A DNA stretch of 64,000 bases from assembly GCA_963614875.1 (NCBI GenBank), contig CAVEFC010000001.1:124001-188000 (forward strand), in the 5' to 3' direction. The translations under genes and the position numbers were made by a program. Positions 50,886-58,839 of the stretch are shown in pieces. Source of the stretch: CAG-841 sp963614875 (lineage in GTDB: Bacteria > Bacillota > Clostridia > Oscillospirales > CAG-272). The notes under the pieces were generated by a model that saw only the letters and a program-made list of their open reading frames with translations, ran no database searches and was not told the origin of the DNA. Each line of letters begins with the position of its first letter. Position 1 is the stretch's first letter.

Positions 50886-52226
50886 TCAGTTACCGCCGAT
50901 ATCTTCCCTTGCAGCCGTGACGAATTTCGTGTACTGACCTATCCAGCCGAGCTTTATCGTCCCTGCCGAGCCGTGACGGTTTTTCGCTATGATAAGCTCC
51001 GCCTCGGTCGTTGCGGAATCAGCCTTTGCGTAATCGCCGTGAAGAAACATAACTATATCGGCGTCCTGCTCTATCTGTCCCGATTCGCGAAGGTCGGAAA
51101 GTCCCGGCTTTGCGTTTTCGCCCGTTCTCGATGTGGGCGCGCGCGAAAGCTGAGCGCAGCAGATAACGGGAATTCCGAGATCCTTTGCAAGAAGCTTGAG
51201 TCCTCTCGATATTTCGCCGACCTCGTTTACACGGTTTTCGGCTTTTTTGTCGCCCTGCATAAGCTGAAGATAATCTATCACCACAAGCCCGAGATTTTTC
51301 ATTCTGCGGAGCTTGGCTTTTATCTGCGTGACGGTTATCGCCGCGGTGTCGTCGATCTGTATGTCGCACGACGAAAGCTCGGCTGCCGCCTTTGCAAGAT
51401 GGTCGTAATCCGAGCCGGAAATCTTTCCCGAACGGATAGCGTAGCTGTCGACGAACGCCTCGCTCGAAAGCATTCTCGCGGCAAGCTGAGCCGTCGTCAT
51501 TTCAAGCGAAAACACGCACACCGTCTTTTTTGTCGATTTTGCGACGTTCGTCGCTATGTTCATCGCAAACGAGGTTTTACCCATACCCGGTCTTGCGCCT
51601 ATGATGACCATATCTCCCGGCGTGAGTCCGACAACGCACCTGTCAAGATCGGGGTAGCCCGTCTTTACGCCGGCGGCGGCTTCGGGATCTTTTCTCACCC
51701 TGTCAAGCTGGTTGAAAGCTTCGACAAGCGCTTCCTTTATAGAAACAAAGTTTTTTGTATCCGACGTGCGCGAAAGATTGAATATCTTCTGCTCGGCGTC
51801 GTCAAGAATGTATTTCACCTCGCCTCTTGCGGCGTAGGCGTTGTCCGTTATCTCTTCGGAAGCGTCTATAAGCGCGCGGAGGACAGCCTTGTCGTGAACT
51901 ATCCGCGCGTAATCCTTTACGTTCGACGCGGAGGGAACGACGTCCGCTATGACGCCGACGTATTTTTTACATTCGTCCGCAGAATAAACGCCGCGCTCGG
52001 TAAGGATATTTATAAGCGTCACTATATCTATGTTGCGGTTCTTGTTGAAAAGCTCGCACATGGCGTCGAATATCTCGCCGTGCTCGGAAATATAGAAATC
52101 CGCGGCGGATATTATGTCTATCAGCCCCGTTATACATTCGGGATCTATAAGCACCGAGCCGAGAACCGACTGTTCCGCCTCAACCGAAAAGGGTTTTGTT
52201 TTCTGATTGTCTGCCAAAACCGGCAC
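50886..52226 (-). CDS. dnaB: Replicative DNA helicase
   Basis: A 446-residue DnaB-type hexameric helicase. The N-terminal primase-interaction domain (about 10-150, with PFSVEAEQSVLGSVLIDPE) is followed by a RecA-like motor with Walker A GARPGMGKT at 210-218, FSLEMTTAQLAARMLSSE near 236-254, VVIDYLQLM near 316-324, and the SRGLKLLAKDLGIPV region, ending with IAKNRHGSAGTIKLGW. No intein is seen. It lies 12 bases after rplI. Confidence 0.96.
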   Translation of the reverse strand: MPVLADNQKTKPFSVEAEQSVLGSVLIDPECITGLIDIISAADFYISEHGEIFDAMCELFNKNRNIDIVTLINILTERGVYSADECKKYVGVIADVVPSASNVKDYARIVHDKAVLRALIDASEEITDNAYAARGEVKYILDDAEQKIFNLSRTSDTKNFVSIKEALVEAFNQLDRVRKDPEAAAGVKTGYPDLDRCVVGLTPGDMVIIGARPGMGKTSFAMNIATNVAKSTKKTVCVFSLEMTTAQLAARMLSSEAFVDSYAIRSGKISGSDYDHLAKAAAELSSCDIQIDDTAAITVTQIKAKLRRMKNLGLVVIDYLQLMQGDKKAENRVNEVGEISRGLKLLAKDLGIPVICCAQLSRAPTSRTGENAKPGLSDLRESGQIEQDADIVMFLHGDYAKADSATTEAELIIAKNRHGSAGTIKLGWIGQYTKFVTAAREDIGGN

Positions 52227-52238
52227 CTCCGTGATTTT

Positions 52239-52688
52239 TTATTTGCCCGACTGAGTAACCACTACGTTTATTTTTCCCGTTATTTCGGGGAAAAGCTTTA
52301 TTTCGGGAGTGTAGCTTCCGAAAGCCTTTATCGCGTCCATTGAGATTTTTCTCTTGTCTACCTCTATTCCGTGCTGAGAAAGCAGCGCGTCGGCTACGTC
52401 CTTTGCGGTGACCGCGCCGTAAAGACGGTCGCCCTCTCCCGCCGATACCTTTATTATTACCTGTACGCTTTCAAGCTTTGCCTTTGTTTCAAGGGCAGCC
52501 GCTTTTTCAAGCTCTATCTGACGGAGTCTTTTTTCTTCCTTGCCTTTTATTTCGTTCATAACCTTGTTGTCCGCAACGATGGCGAGCTTCTTCGGAAAAA
52601 GGAAGTTGCGCGCATATCCTTCGGAAACGTCTATCACCTGATCCTTTTTTCCCTGACCTTTTACGTCGGATAAAAGAACTACTTTCAT
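52239..52688 (-). CDS. rplI: 50S ribosomal protein L9
   Basis: A 149-residue L9. The N-terminal domain MKVVLLSDVKGQGKKDQVIDVSEGYARNFL-type pattern (about 1-30) and LFPKKLAIVAD are typical, then the long connecting helix (about 45-78) and the C-terminal rRNA-binding domain with LYGAVTAKDVADAL and an EIKLFPEITGKINVVV end. It is the first gene of the operon with dnaB, as in many Firmicutes. AGGAGGTAAAAAT lies upstream. Confidence 0.96.
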   Translation of the reverse strand: MKVVLLSDVKGQGKKDQVIDVSEGYARNFLFPKKLAIVADNKVMNEIKGKEEKRLRQIELEKAAALETKAKLESVQVIIKVSAGEGDRLYGAVTAKDVADALLSQHGIEVDKRKISMDAIKAFGSYTPEIKLFPEITGKINVVVTQSGK

Positions 52689-52748
52689 ATTTTTACCTCC
52701 TGCCGCGCCTCAGCGCCGTTGATTTTTATAATTATTCCGGTAAATTAA

Positions 52749-52777
52749 ATGGTATCATATAATTTACTTCAAGTCAA
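52749..52777 (-). promoter_or_regulatory. Promoter of the rplI operon
   Basis: Minus strand TTGACT (52777-52772), 17-base spacer, TACCAT (52754-52749). Confidence 0.65.
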
Positions 52778-52832
52778 TAATTTTAGGCTGATATTTACAA
52801 ACGCAAAGGAAAATATTCGTCATATGAGCGGG

Positions 52833-52861
52833 TTGCATTGCGCTTTGATTTATGCTATACT
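52833..52861 (+). promoter_or_regulatory. Promoter of the O-acylation cluster
   Basis: TTGCAT, 17-base spacer, TATACT, about 87 bases before the lipoprotein start. Confidence 0.55.
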
Positions 52862-52947
52862 TTGTTTTACAAAGAAATTTTGAAATATCAGACGGAAAAG
52901 CGTCGTCTTAATAAGCGAAACACTTTTTTCCCGAAAGGAATCAAACG

Positions 52948-54879
52948 ATGATGAAAAAATTTCTGTGTCTGTTTTTGGCTTTTATAATCTGCTTTGCCGT
53001 CGCAGCCTGCTCGTCGGGCAACGGAAAGGAAACGACGGCGGACACAAAAACCACCGAATCGACAACAAAGCCCGACATTCCGCCGGAGCCTTCGGACGAG
53101 GCAGGAGAAAACAAAACGGTAACTCAAAAAGCCGGAAGCTATGCTTTTGTCGTCTACAATCCGGCGTACTGCTCCGTTTCGGCGCAGGTAAAAAAGGGCG
53201 TCGGCTCGAAAGAAGAAATAACTCTGCGGATAAAAATGTTCTCCGGATACAGCTTTGACGGCTGGTCGCAGATATCGGCGCTTCCGAACGAAAGCGCAAC
53301 GGTCTACGTCAGCGACTCCGCGGGAAAAAGAACCGCAAAAAAGCTCGCGGAGCTTGTCGGCGGAACGCTCCTGCTTTCAAAGGAAACGGTATATACCTTC
53401 ACCGCGTCGGAAGATATCACCGTGTATGCAAATTACAGCGTATCGGTGATATATGACGCCAACGGAGGCACGGTAAAGGGCGGCGGAGAATCGTATACGC
53501 AGAAATATTCCGTTGTTATGTATAAATGCCCGAACACGCTTCCCGATAAGGACTATTTTGTCCGCGACGGGTACACCCTCGTCGAATACAACACGAAAGC
53601 CGACGGAAGCGGCACCGCCGTGGGACTCGGCTCAAGAATCGCGACAGACGGCGAAAGCTCGGTCAGGCTTTACTGCATATGGAAAAAGCAATCGCCTTCA
53701 ACCGATTTTGAATATACCTCGGGCGACGGCAAAATAAGCATTTCAAAATACAAGGGAACAGACAAAAACGTTGTAATTCCCGAAATTATAGACGGTCAAA
53801 ACGTTTATAAAATAGAAAAGGGCGCGTTTGCAGGCTCGGATGTCGGATACGTCGTCATACCGAAAACCGTGACAAAAATCGAAGACGGCGCTTTCTCGGA
53901 CTGCGCTTCGCTTGAAACGCTCGTCATTTTCGATACGCTGACAAATGTCACCGATGAAAGCTTTGAAAACTGCGGAAAGCTCAAAAATCTCCGCATAAAC
54001 GCCGCGCTCGACCATTATGCCGCTGTTGCCGACGGAAACAACAAAATCGACCGCGTGCTCTGGGCAAAGACCACGGGCAAAAAGCTTATCGTCATTGTCG
54101 GAGGCTCTGGCTCGATAAACGGCTTTGACAGCGCGGCGATAGCCGAAAAATACGGCGACGAATACGTTGTAATCAATCTCGGCACAAACGCAAACATATC
54201 GGCAACGATATATTTCGAATATCTCTCCTCCGTACTTGATAAGGACGATATCATACTGTGGGCGCCGGAAGCCGGAGAATACGTTCTCGGCTATACGGCG
54301 ATGCACATAAGAGCGTGGGAATTTCAGTCCGGACATTACGATATTTTCAGAAGCGTGGATATTTCAAAATACACAAAGGTTTTTTCGTCGTTTGCGACCT
54401 ATGCGAGAGCGCACAAAACATCGGAAGAGCCGTTTGACGCATTTATGCTCTCCTCTTCGGATTATAAAATTCCATATTACAACGAATACGGCGACGCGAT
54501 CGAACCGAGATCGCATCAGGAAAAATCCTACGACGGCGAATACAGCTATTCGTTTGAAAGATGCAGCGCGGGCTTTGAAAAGGGCGCATACGACTATATG
54601 GCGTCCGTCATTGAAAAAATGACGTCGCGCGGCGTGAAGGTATGGCTGATATATGCGGCGATGGACAAGGACGCCGAAAAATCGTTTGATGCTTTTATGG
54701 ATAAATTCACAGCCGCCGTAAAGGAAAAATACAAAGGCACGGAGGTTATCTCTGATTATCACAGCATCCTTATGGATGACAGATATATGTCCGATTCGGC
54801 GTGGCATCTGACGCTTGAAGGCGCGGCAAAGCGCACGGAAGCCGTCATTTCGGACCTGAACAAAAAACTCGGGAAATGA
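52948..54879 (+). CDS. Lipoprotein with InlB-like repeat, BspA leucine-rich repeats and SGNH-like domain
   Basis: A 643-residue lipoprotein: signal and lipobox ending at Cys21 (AVAAC), then a Thr/Glu/Pro linker. About 63-165 is a beta domain (FSGYSFDGWSQ); about 165-245 is an InlB/Listeria-Bacteroides-type repeat (VIYDANGGTVKGG to LYCIWKK); about 252-352 are BspA-like leucine-rich repeats (VYKIEKGAFAGSDVGYVVIP, IEDGAFSDCASLETL). About 375-643 is SGNH-like, with VGGSGSINGF (Ser387) and a C-terminal DSAWHLTLEGA (Asp616, His620). It is followed by a small membrane protein and an MBOAT acyltransferase, so an extracellular O-acylation or esterase role is inferred. Confidence 0.85.
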   Translation: MMKKFLCLFLAFIICFAVAACSSGNGKETTADTKTTESTTKPDIPPEPSDEAGENKTVTQKAGSYAFVVYNPAYCSVSAQVKKGVGSKEEITLRIKMFSGYSFDGWSQISALPNESATVYVSDSAGKRTAKKLAELVGGTLLLSKETVYTFTASEDITVYANYSVSVIYDANGGTVKGGGESYTQKYSVVMYKCPNTLPDKDYFVRDGYTLVEYNTKADGSGTAVGLGSRIATDGESSVRLYCIWKKQSPSTDFEYTSGDGKISISKYKGTDKNVVIPEIIDGQNVYKIEKGAFAGSDVGYVVIPKTVTKIEDGAFSDCASLETLVIFDTLTNVTDESFENCGKLKNLRINAALDHYAAVADGNNKIDRVLWAKTTGKKLIVIVGGSGSINGFDSAAIAEKYGDEYVVINLGTNANISATIYFEYLSSVLDKDDIILWAPEAGEYVLGYTAMHIRAWEFQSGHYDIFRSVDISKYTKVFSSFATYARAHKTSEEPFDAFMLSSSDYKIPYYNEYGDAIEPRSHQEKSYDGEYSYSFERCSAGFEKGAYDYMASVIEKMTSRGVKVWLIYAAMDKDAEKSFDAFMDKFTAAVKEKYKGTEVISDYHSILMDDRYMSDSAWHLTLEGAAKRTEAVISDLNKKLGK

Positions 54880-54889
54880 GGGGGAAAAT

Positions 54890-55147
54890 ATGTTTCCGGA
54901 AAACGACATAATTTATACATCGGTCTGGCCGTGGATACTGATAGCGGTATCGGTCGGACTTACGGTGCTTGAAGCGTTTGTGAAAAAACGCGCGCTGTTT
55001 GCGCTTGTTTCAGCCGTGTTCACGGCGGCGTCGGCTGTGGTGCTGCTCCTTCTCGGCGGAAGCCTTTGCGATATGCTTTTGCTTGTGGTTGCAACGCTTG
55101 CCGTGCGTCTGCTTTTTGAAATAGTCGAAAGGAGACGCGCCAGATGA
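54890..55147 (+). CDS. Small membrane protein in the O-acylation cluster
   Basis: An 85-residue protein with about three hydrophobic segments (about 9-25, 30-53, 55-78) and a basic C-terminal end (IVERRRAR). It starts 11 bases after the lipoprotein gene, with GAGGGGGAAAAT upstream, and overlaps the MBOAT gene by four bases (ATGA). I know no family for it. Its tight coupling suggests a small subunit of the acyltransferase complex, like DltX with DltB, but this is inference. Confidence 0.7.
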   Translation: MFPENDIIYTSVWPWILIAVSVGLTVLEAFVKKRALFALVSAVFTAASAVVLLLLGGSLCDMLLLVVATLAVRLLFEIVERRRAR

Positions 55148-56595
55148 CCTTCAACTCGTGGGAATTTCTTATATTTTATCCGATAACGCTCCTTTTGTAT
55201 TTTCTTCTGCCGAAAAAGTGGAGCAGAATAAGCCTGCTCTTTATGAGTGCAATATTTTATCTTGCGTGGAACTACAAGCTGATAGTGCTTATAATGTTCA
55301 CAACGGCGGTTTCGTACTTCTGCGCACGAATAATAGACAAAACGGATAAAAAATCCGTAAAAAAGCTGTGTATCGTGGTCACGCTGATAGCGTGCCTCGG
55401 CGTGCTTTTCTTCTTCAAATATTATAACTTCATAGCGGAAACGCTCGGATGGGCGATTCAGGCGGCTGGCGGCGGAACATATGATTTCACGCTCAACCTT
55501 GTTCTGCCCGTGGGCATTTCGTTCTACACCTTCCAGACGCTTTCCTACGCGATAGACGTTTACAGAGGCACGGAAAAGGTCGAAAAGGACTTTGCGCTTT
55601 ACTGTCTTTTCGTCACGTTTTTCCCTCAGCTCGTCGCCGGACCTATCGAACGTCCGGGAAATCTTATTCCGCAGCTTCGTGAGAAAAACAAGCTGACGGC
55701 GGACAACGCCCGCGCGGGGCTCTGGAAAATGGGCGTCGGCTTCTTCAAAAAGATTGTCGTTGCCGACCTTATCGCCGAATACGTCAACGCCGTGTTCAAC
55801 TCTCCCGAAAATGCGACGGGCTTCGGCGTGGCGATAGGCTCTATGCTTTTCGCCGTACAGATCTACTGCGATTTTTCCGGCTACACGGATATCGCCATAG
55901 GCTGTTCGCGCGTTATGGGCATACGCCTTATGAAAAACTTTGACCGTCCCTACACGTCGCAGACGATAAAGGAATTCTGGAACAGATGGCACCTGAGCCT
56001 TTCAACGTGGCTCCGCGACTATCTTTACTTCCCTCTGGGCGGAAGCAGATGCTCAAAGCCCCGCCATATGTTCAATATATTCGTTGTATTTCTCGTAAGC
56101 GGACTCTGGCACGGTGCAAACTGGACGTTTGTCCTCTGGGGAATACTTCACGGAGTTTACAGAATAGCGGGCGAGCTTACATATCCAGTGCGCGAAAAGC
56201 TGTGGGCAAAGCTCGGAGTAAATACAAAATCCGCGCCGATGGTAATTGTTCGCCGCATAAATACCTTTGTTCTCGTATGCTTTGCATGGATATTCTTCCG
56301 CGCAAATTCGCTCTCCGATCTCCGCGTGCTGCTTACAAAGCTCTTCACCCCGTGGGGAAGCCTGTCCGATACGCTGTCCGCCATGGGACTCGGCGTTGCG
56401 GCGATAATCGTAACGGTGCTTTCGATTATCGTGCTTGACGAATTCGATATCCTCACCGGCTACGAAAGCGACGAGCTTGCCGTATGCAATCGCGGCAAGA
56501 CAAGCGTTGTATGGTGCGTATGGGCTGTCGCTGTGGCATGGATAATGCTTCTTTCCGTGGGCGGAGCAAGCTCATTCATCTATTTCCAGTTCTGA
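55144..56595 (+). CDS. MBOAT-family O-acyltransferase (AlgI/DltB-like)
   Basis: A 483-residue membrane protein with about 11 hydrophobic segments. MBOAT proteins such as AlgI, PatA and DltB carry acyl groups across the membrane to an outside transferase. The conserved part is clear: LPVGISFYTFQTLSYAIDVYR near 121-141, FPQLVAGPIERP near 160-171, DFSGYTDIAIG near 243-253, FWNRWHLSLSTWLRDYLYFPLGG (about 278-300, His283) and SGLWHGANWTFVLWG with catalytic His323. Its partners are the two SGNH-like proteins on either side, which should take the acyl group to a wall polymer or exopolysaccharide. Confidence 0.93.
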   Translation: MTFNSWEFLIFYPITLLLYFLLPKKWSRISLLFMSAIFYLAWNYKLIVLIMFTTAVSYFCARIIDKTDKKSVKKLCIVVTLIACLGVLFFFKYYNFIAETLGWAIQAAGGGTYDFTLNLVLPVGISFYTFQTLSYAIDVYRGTEKVEKDFALYCLFVTFFPQLVAGPIERPGNLIPQLREKNKLTADNARAGLWKMGVGFFKKIVVADLIAEYVNAVFNSPENATGFGVAIGSMLFAVQIYCDFSGYTDIAIGCSRVMGIRLMKNFDRPYTSQTIKEFWNRWHLSLSTWLRDYLYFPLGGSRCSKPRHMFNIFVVFLVSGLWHGANWTFVLWGILHGVYRIAGELTYPVREKLWAKLGVNTKSAPMVIVRRINTFVLVCFAWIFFRANSLSDLRVLLTKLFTPWGSLSDTLSAMGLGVAAIIVTVLSIIVLDEFDILTGYESDELAVCNRGKTSVVWCVWAVAVAWIMLLSVGGASSFIYFQF

Positions 56596-56611
56596 TCGGA
56601 GGTAACTGTAT

Positions 56612-58051
56612 ATGAAAAAAGCATGGATATGTTTTATCTGCCTTTTGCTTTGCGTGCTGATTCCGTTCGGAACTGTCGCGGCAATAGGCTTCGGTTTGCC
56701 GTCGCAATTCGGAAATACCTTCCTCGGCGAGCTTGAAAACAAAATAAATCGTCTTTATTCGATAGACAAACCCAAAATAATCGTAATCGGCGGAAGCAGC
56801 GTTCCGTTCGGCGTGGATTCAAAGCTTATGGAAAAAGCGCTCGGAATGCCGTGCGTAAACTTCGGTCTTTACGCCACGCTCGGAACAAAGCTGATGCTCG
56901 ACCTTTCAAAAGGCGCGATAAAGGAGGGCGACATTATTGTAATCGCGCCGGAAACCGACGCCCAGACCTATTCCCTGTATTTCAATGCGGAATCGACATG
57001 GCAGGCGTGTGACAGCGACTTTTCGATTCTTACGAAAATGTCGCGCTCGGACTTTTCCGCGATGCTCGGCGGCTTCTGGAAATATTCCGCGCAGAAGCTC
57101 AAATATTATCGCGCGGATTCTCCGCTTGATCCTTCGGGAGTTTACAACAAAAAATCCTTTGACGAATACGGCGACATCGTCTTCAAGCGCGAATACAACA
57201 TAATGACCGACGGTCACGACAGCTCCTCCGTGATAAAATTTTCAAAGGATATAATCAGCTCCGATTTTATTGATTATGTAAACGATTACACCGCTTACGC
57301 AAAGAAAAAGGGCGCGACCGTATATTTTTCGTTCGCTCCCGCAAACGAGGACGCGATAGATCCCGACACAACGCTTGAAGGTCTTGAAGAATTCACAAAA
57401 TTCATAAGCGACAATTTCGACTGTCAGGTGATAAGCGATCCCAACAATTATCTTTATCGCAGCGGATATTTCTATGACAGCAACTTTCATATGAACGACG
57501 CCGGAATGATACTTCATACGGCGACGCTCGCAGGCGATATAGCAAAGGCTGTGGGAAAAGAGCTTCTCTGTGAGATAGAAATCCCCGACGTTCCCGTAAA
57601 GCCCGACGACGATGACGATGACTACGATTACAGCTATGACGAAAATTCAAAATACTTCACATACGAAGAAAGCAAAGCCGGATATATAATCACCGGAACG
57701 ACGGACGAGGCAAAGGGCATGACTTCGCTCACTACGCCGAGAGCCTATAACGGAAAGCGCGTATTTTCGATAGCGCGCGGCGCCTTTGACGGCTGCTCAG
57801 ATCTTACGGATATATACGTCACGACGGGAATATCTCAGATAGGCGACGGAGCGTTCTCCGGCGCGCCGGCTCTTAAAAAGATTCACATTCTGAATACCGA
57901 TCCCGACAAGACGACCGTAAACAACGTCACGCAGGGACTCACCGACGGTATGGCAAAGGGAGCAATGTTCTGTGTTCCGAAAGGCTGCTCGGGAGAATTC
58001 TCCTCAAACTACTTCTGGGGACCGTATGCCGACTATATAACCGAAGAATGA
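56612..58051 (+). CDS. SGNH-like protein with C-terminal BspA-type leucine-rich repeat
   Basis: A 479-residue protein with an N-terminal membrane segment or uncleaved signal (about 4-28), then an SGNH-like domain: VIGGSSVPFG with candidate nucleophile Ser62, IVIAPETDAQ near 109-118, and DSNFHMNDAG with Asp289 and His293. An acidic linker with seven Asp in a row region (332-345) precedes a BspA-like leucine-rich part (about 355-470; VFSIARGAFDGCSDLTDIYV, IGDGAFSGAPALKKIHI). The domain order is the reverse of the lipoprotein at 52948. It probably acts with the MBOAT protein as the outside O-acyltransferase. GGAGGTAACTGT lies before the start. Confidence 0.87.
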   Translation: MKKAWICFICLLLCVLIPFGTVAAIGFGLPSQFGNTFLGELENKINRLYSIDKPKIIVIGGSSVPFGVDSKLMEKALGMPCVNFGLYATLGTKLMLDLSKGAIKEGDIIVIAPETDAQTYSLYFNAESTWQACDSDFSILTKMSRSDFSAMLGGFWKYSAQKLKYYRADSPLDPSGVYNKKSFDEYGDIVFKREYNIMTDGHDSSSVIKFSKDIISSDFIDYVNDYTAYAKKKGATVYFSFAPANEDAIDPDTTLEGLEEFTKFISDNFDCQVISDPNNYLYRSGYFYDSNFHMNDAGMILHTATLAGDIAKAVGKELLCEIEIPDVPVKPDDDDDDYDYSYDENSKYFTYEESKAGYIITGTTDEAKGMTSLTTPRAYNGKRVFSIARGAFDGCSDLTDIYVTTGISQIGDGAFSGAPALKKIHILNTDPDKTTVNNVTQGLTDGMAKGAMFCVPKGCSGEFSSNYFWGPYADYITEE

Positions 58052-58056
58052 CAAAA

Positions 58057-58098
58057 CAAAAAATCAGCCGCACTTCAAAAGGTGCGGCTGATTTTTTG
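58057..58098. terminator. Bidirectional terminator
   Basis: CAAAAAATCAGCCGCAC / GTGCGGCTGATTTTTTG, 17-bp stem, between the cluster and the convergent HAD gene. Confidence 0.92.
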
Positions 58099-58824
58099 TT
58101 ACTTTATAAACGGCGAAAGCGCATCGCAAAGCCTTCTGTAATCGTCCACGCAGACAAAATCAAAATCGGAAACATAAACACATTCATCGTTCCCGCCCGT
58201 GCCGTAGTCATCGCCGAAAAAAACAACCTCGTCGTGCGGTATTTTGTTTTCGCGGCAGTAGCGGTCAAGCGCAAAGAACTTGTTGTAGGGCTTCGGAGCC
58301 ATGTCAAACGAAGATGACCCTCCCACAAACACGTTGTAATCGGGAAAAGCCTCAACCACTTCGTCGTAAAAAGCGCGGCGTTTTTTCCTGTCGGGATCGA
58401 ATTTAAGCTTGTCCTCGATATCGGCGTCCGTGCCGAGAAGCGCTATCGTGACTGCGCCCGAAGCGTGAAAGCATACAAGCTCTCCCTTCCGATCGGTATA
58501 GCCGTGACGCTCGCATATGGTTTTTGCCCTTGCGCAGACCGATTCCCTGTCACAATCCTTATGCTCGGAATAAACGGTTTTAAGTCCGCCGGAGGTTTTG
58601 TCGTATTCGCAGAGCTGCATACCGTAGCAGCCGATTATATCCACGGGAAAATCCCTCAGCTGATGAAATATCCTGTCGCACATTCCCGCTCCGACCATAA
58701 GAATTTTATATTTTTCGGACATTTTCCGGAGCAGTGCCAGATTTTCGTCCGATACGGGCGTGCGGTGCTGAGTTATCGTTCCGTCAAGGTCAAAGGCGGC
58801 GATTTTTTTCTTTTTTATATCCAT
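58099..58824 (-). CDS. HAD-superfamily protein resembling eukaryotic phosphomannomutase
   Basis: A 241-residue HAD hydrolase of class IIB. Motif I is AAFDLDGTIT with Asp12 and Asp14. The C-terminal half reads VFVGGSSSFDMAPKPYNKFFALDRY and VVFFGDDYGTGGNDECVY, which closely follows the eukaryotic PMM pattern GG-x-SFDVFPxGWDK / FFGDxxxxGGND. PMM changes mannose 6-phosphate to mannose 1-phosphate for GDP-mannose; HAD sugar phosphatases are the alternative. It is 15 bases after the GH28-like gene on the same strand, so probably cotranscribed in a carbohydrate unit. Confidence 0.82.
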   Translation of the reverse strand: MDIKKKKIAAFDLDGTITQHRTPVSDENLALLRKMSEKYKILMVGAGMCDRIFHQLRDFPVDIIGCYGMQLCEYDKTSGGLKTVYSEHKDCDRESVCARAKTICERHGYTDRKGELVCFHASGAVTIALLGTDADIEDKLKFDPDRKKRRAFYDEVVEAFPDYNVFVGGSSSFDMAPKPYNKFFALDRYCRENKIPHDEVVFFGDDYGTGGNDECVYVSDFDFVCVDDYRRLCDALSPFIK

Positions 58825-58839
58825 ATCTTCCGCTCCGGA

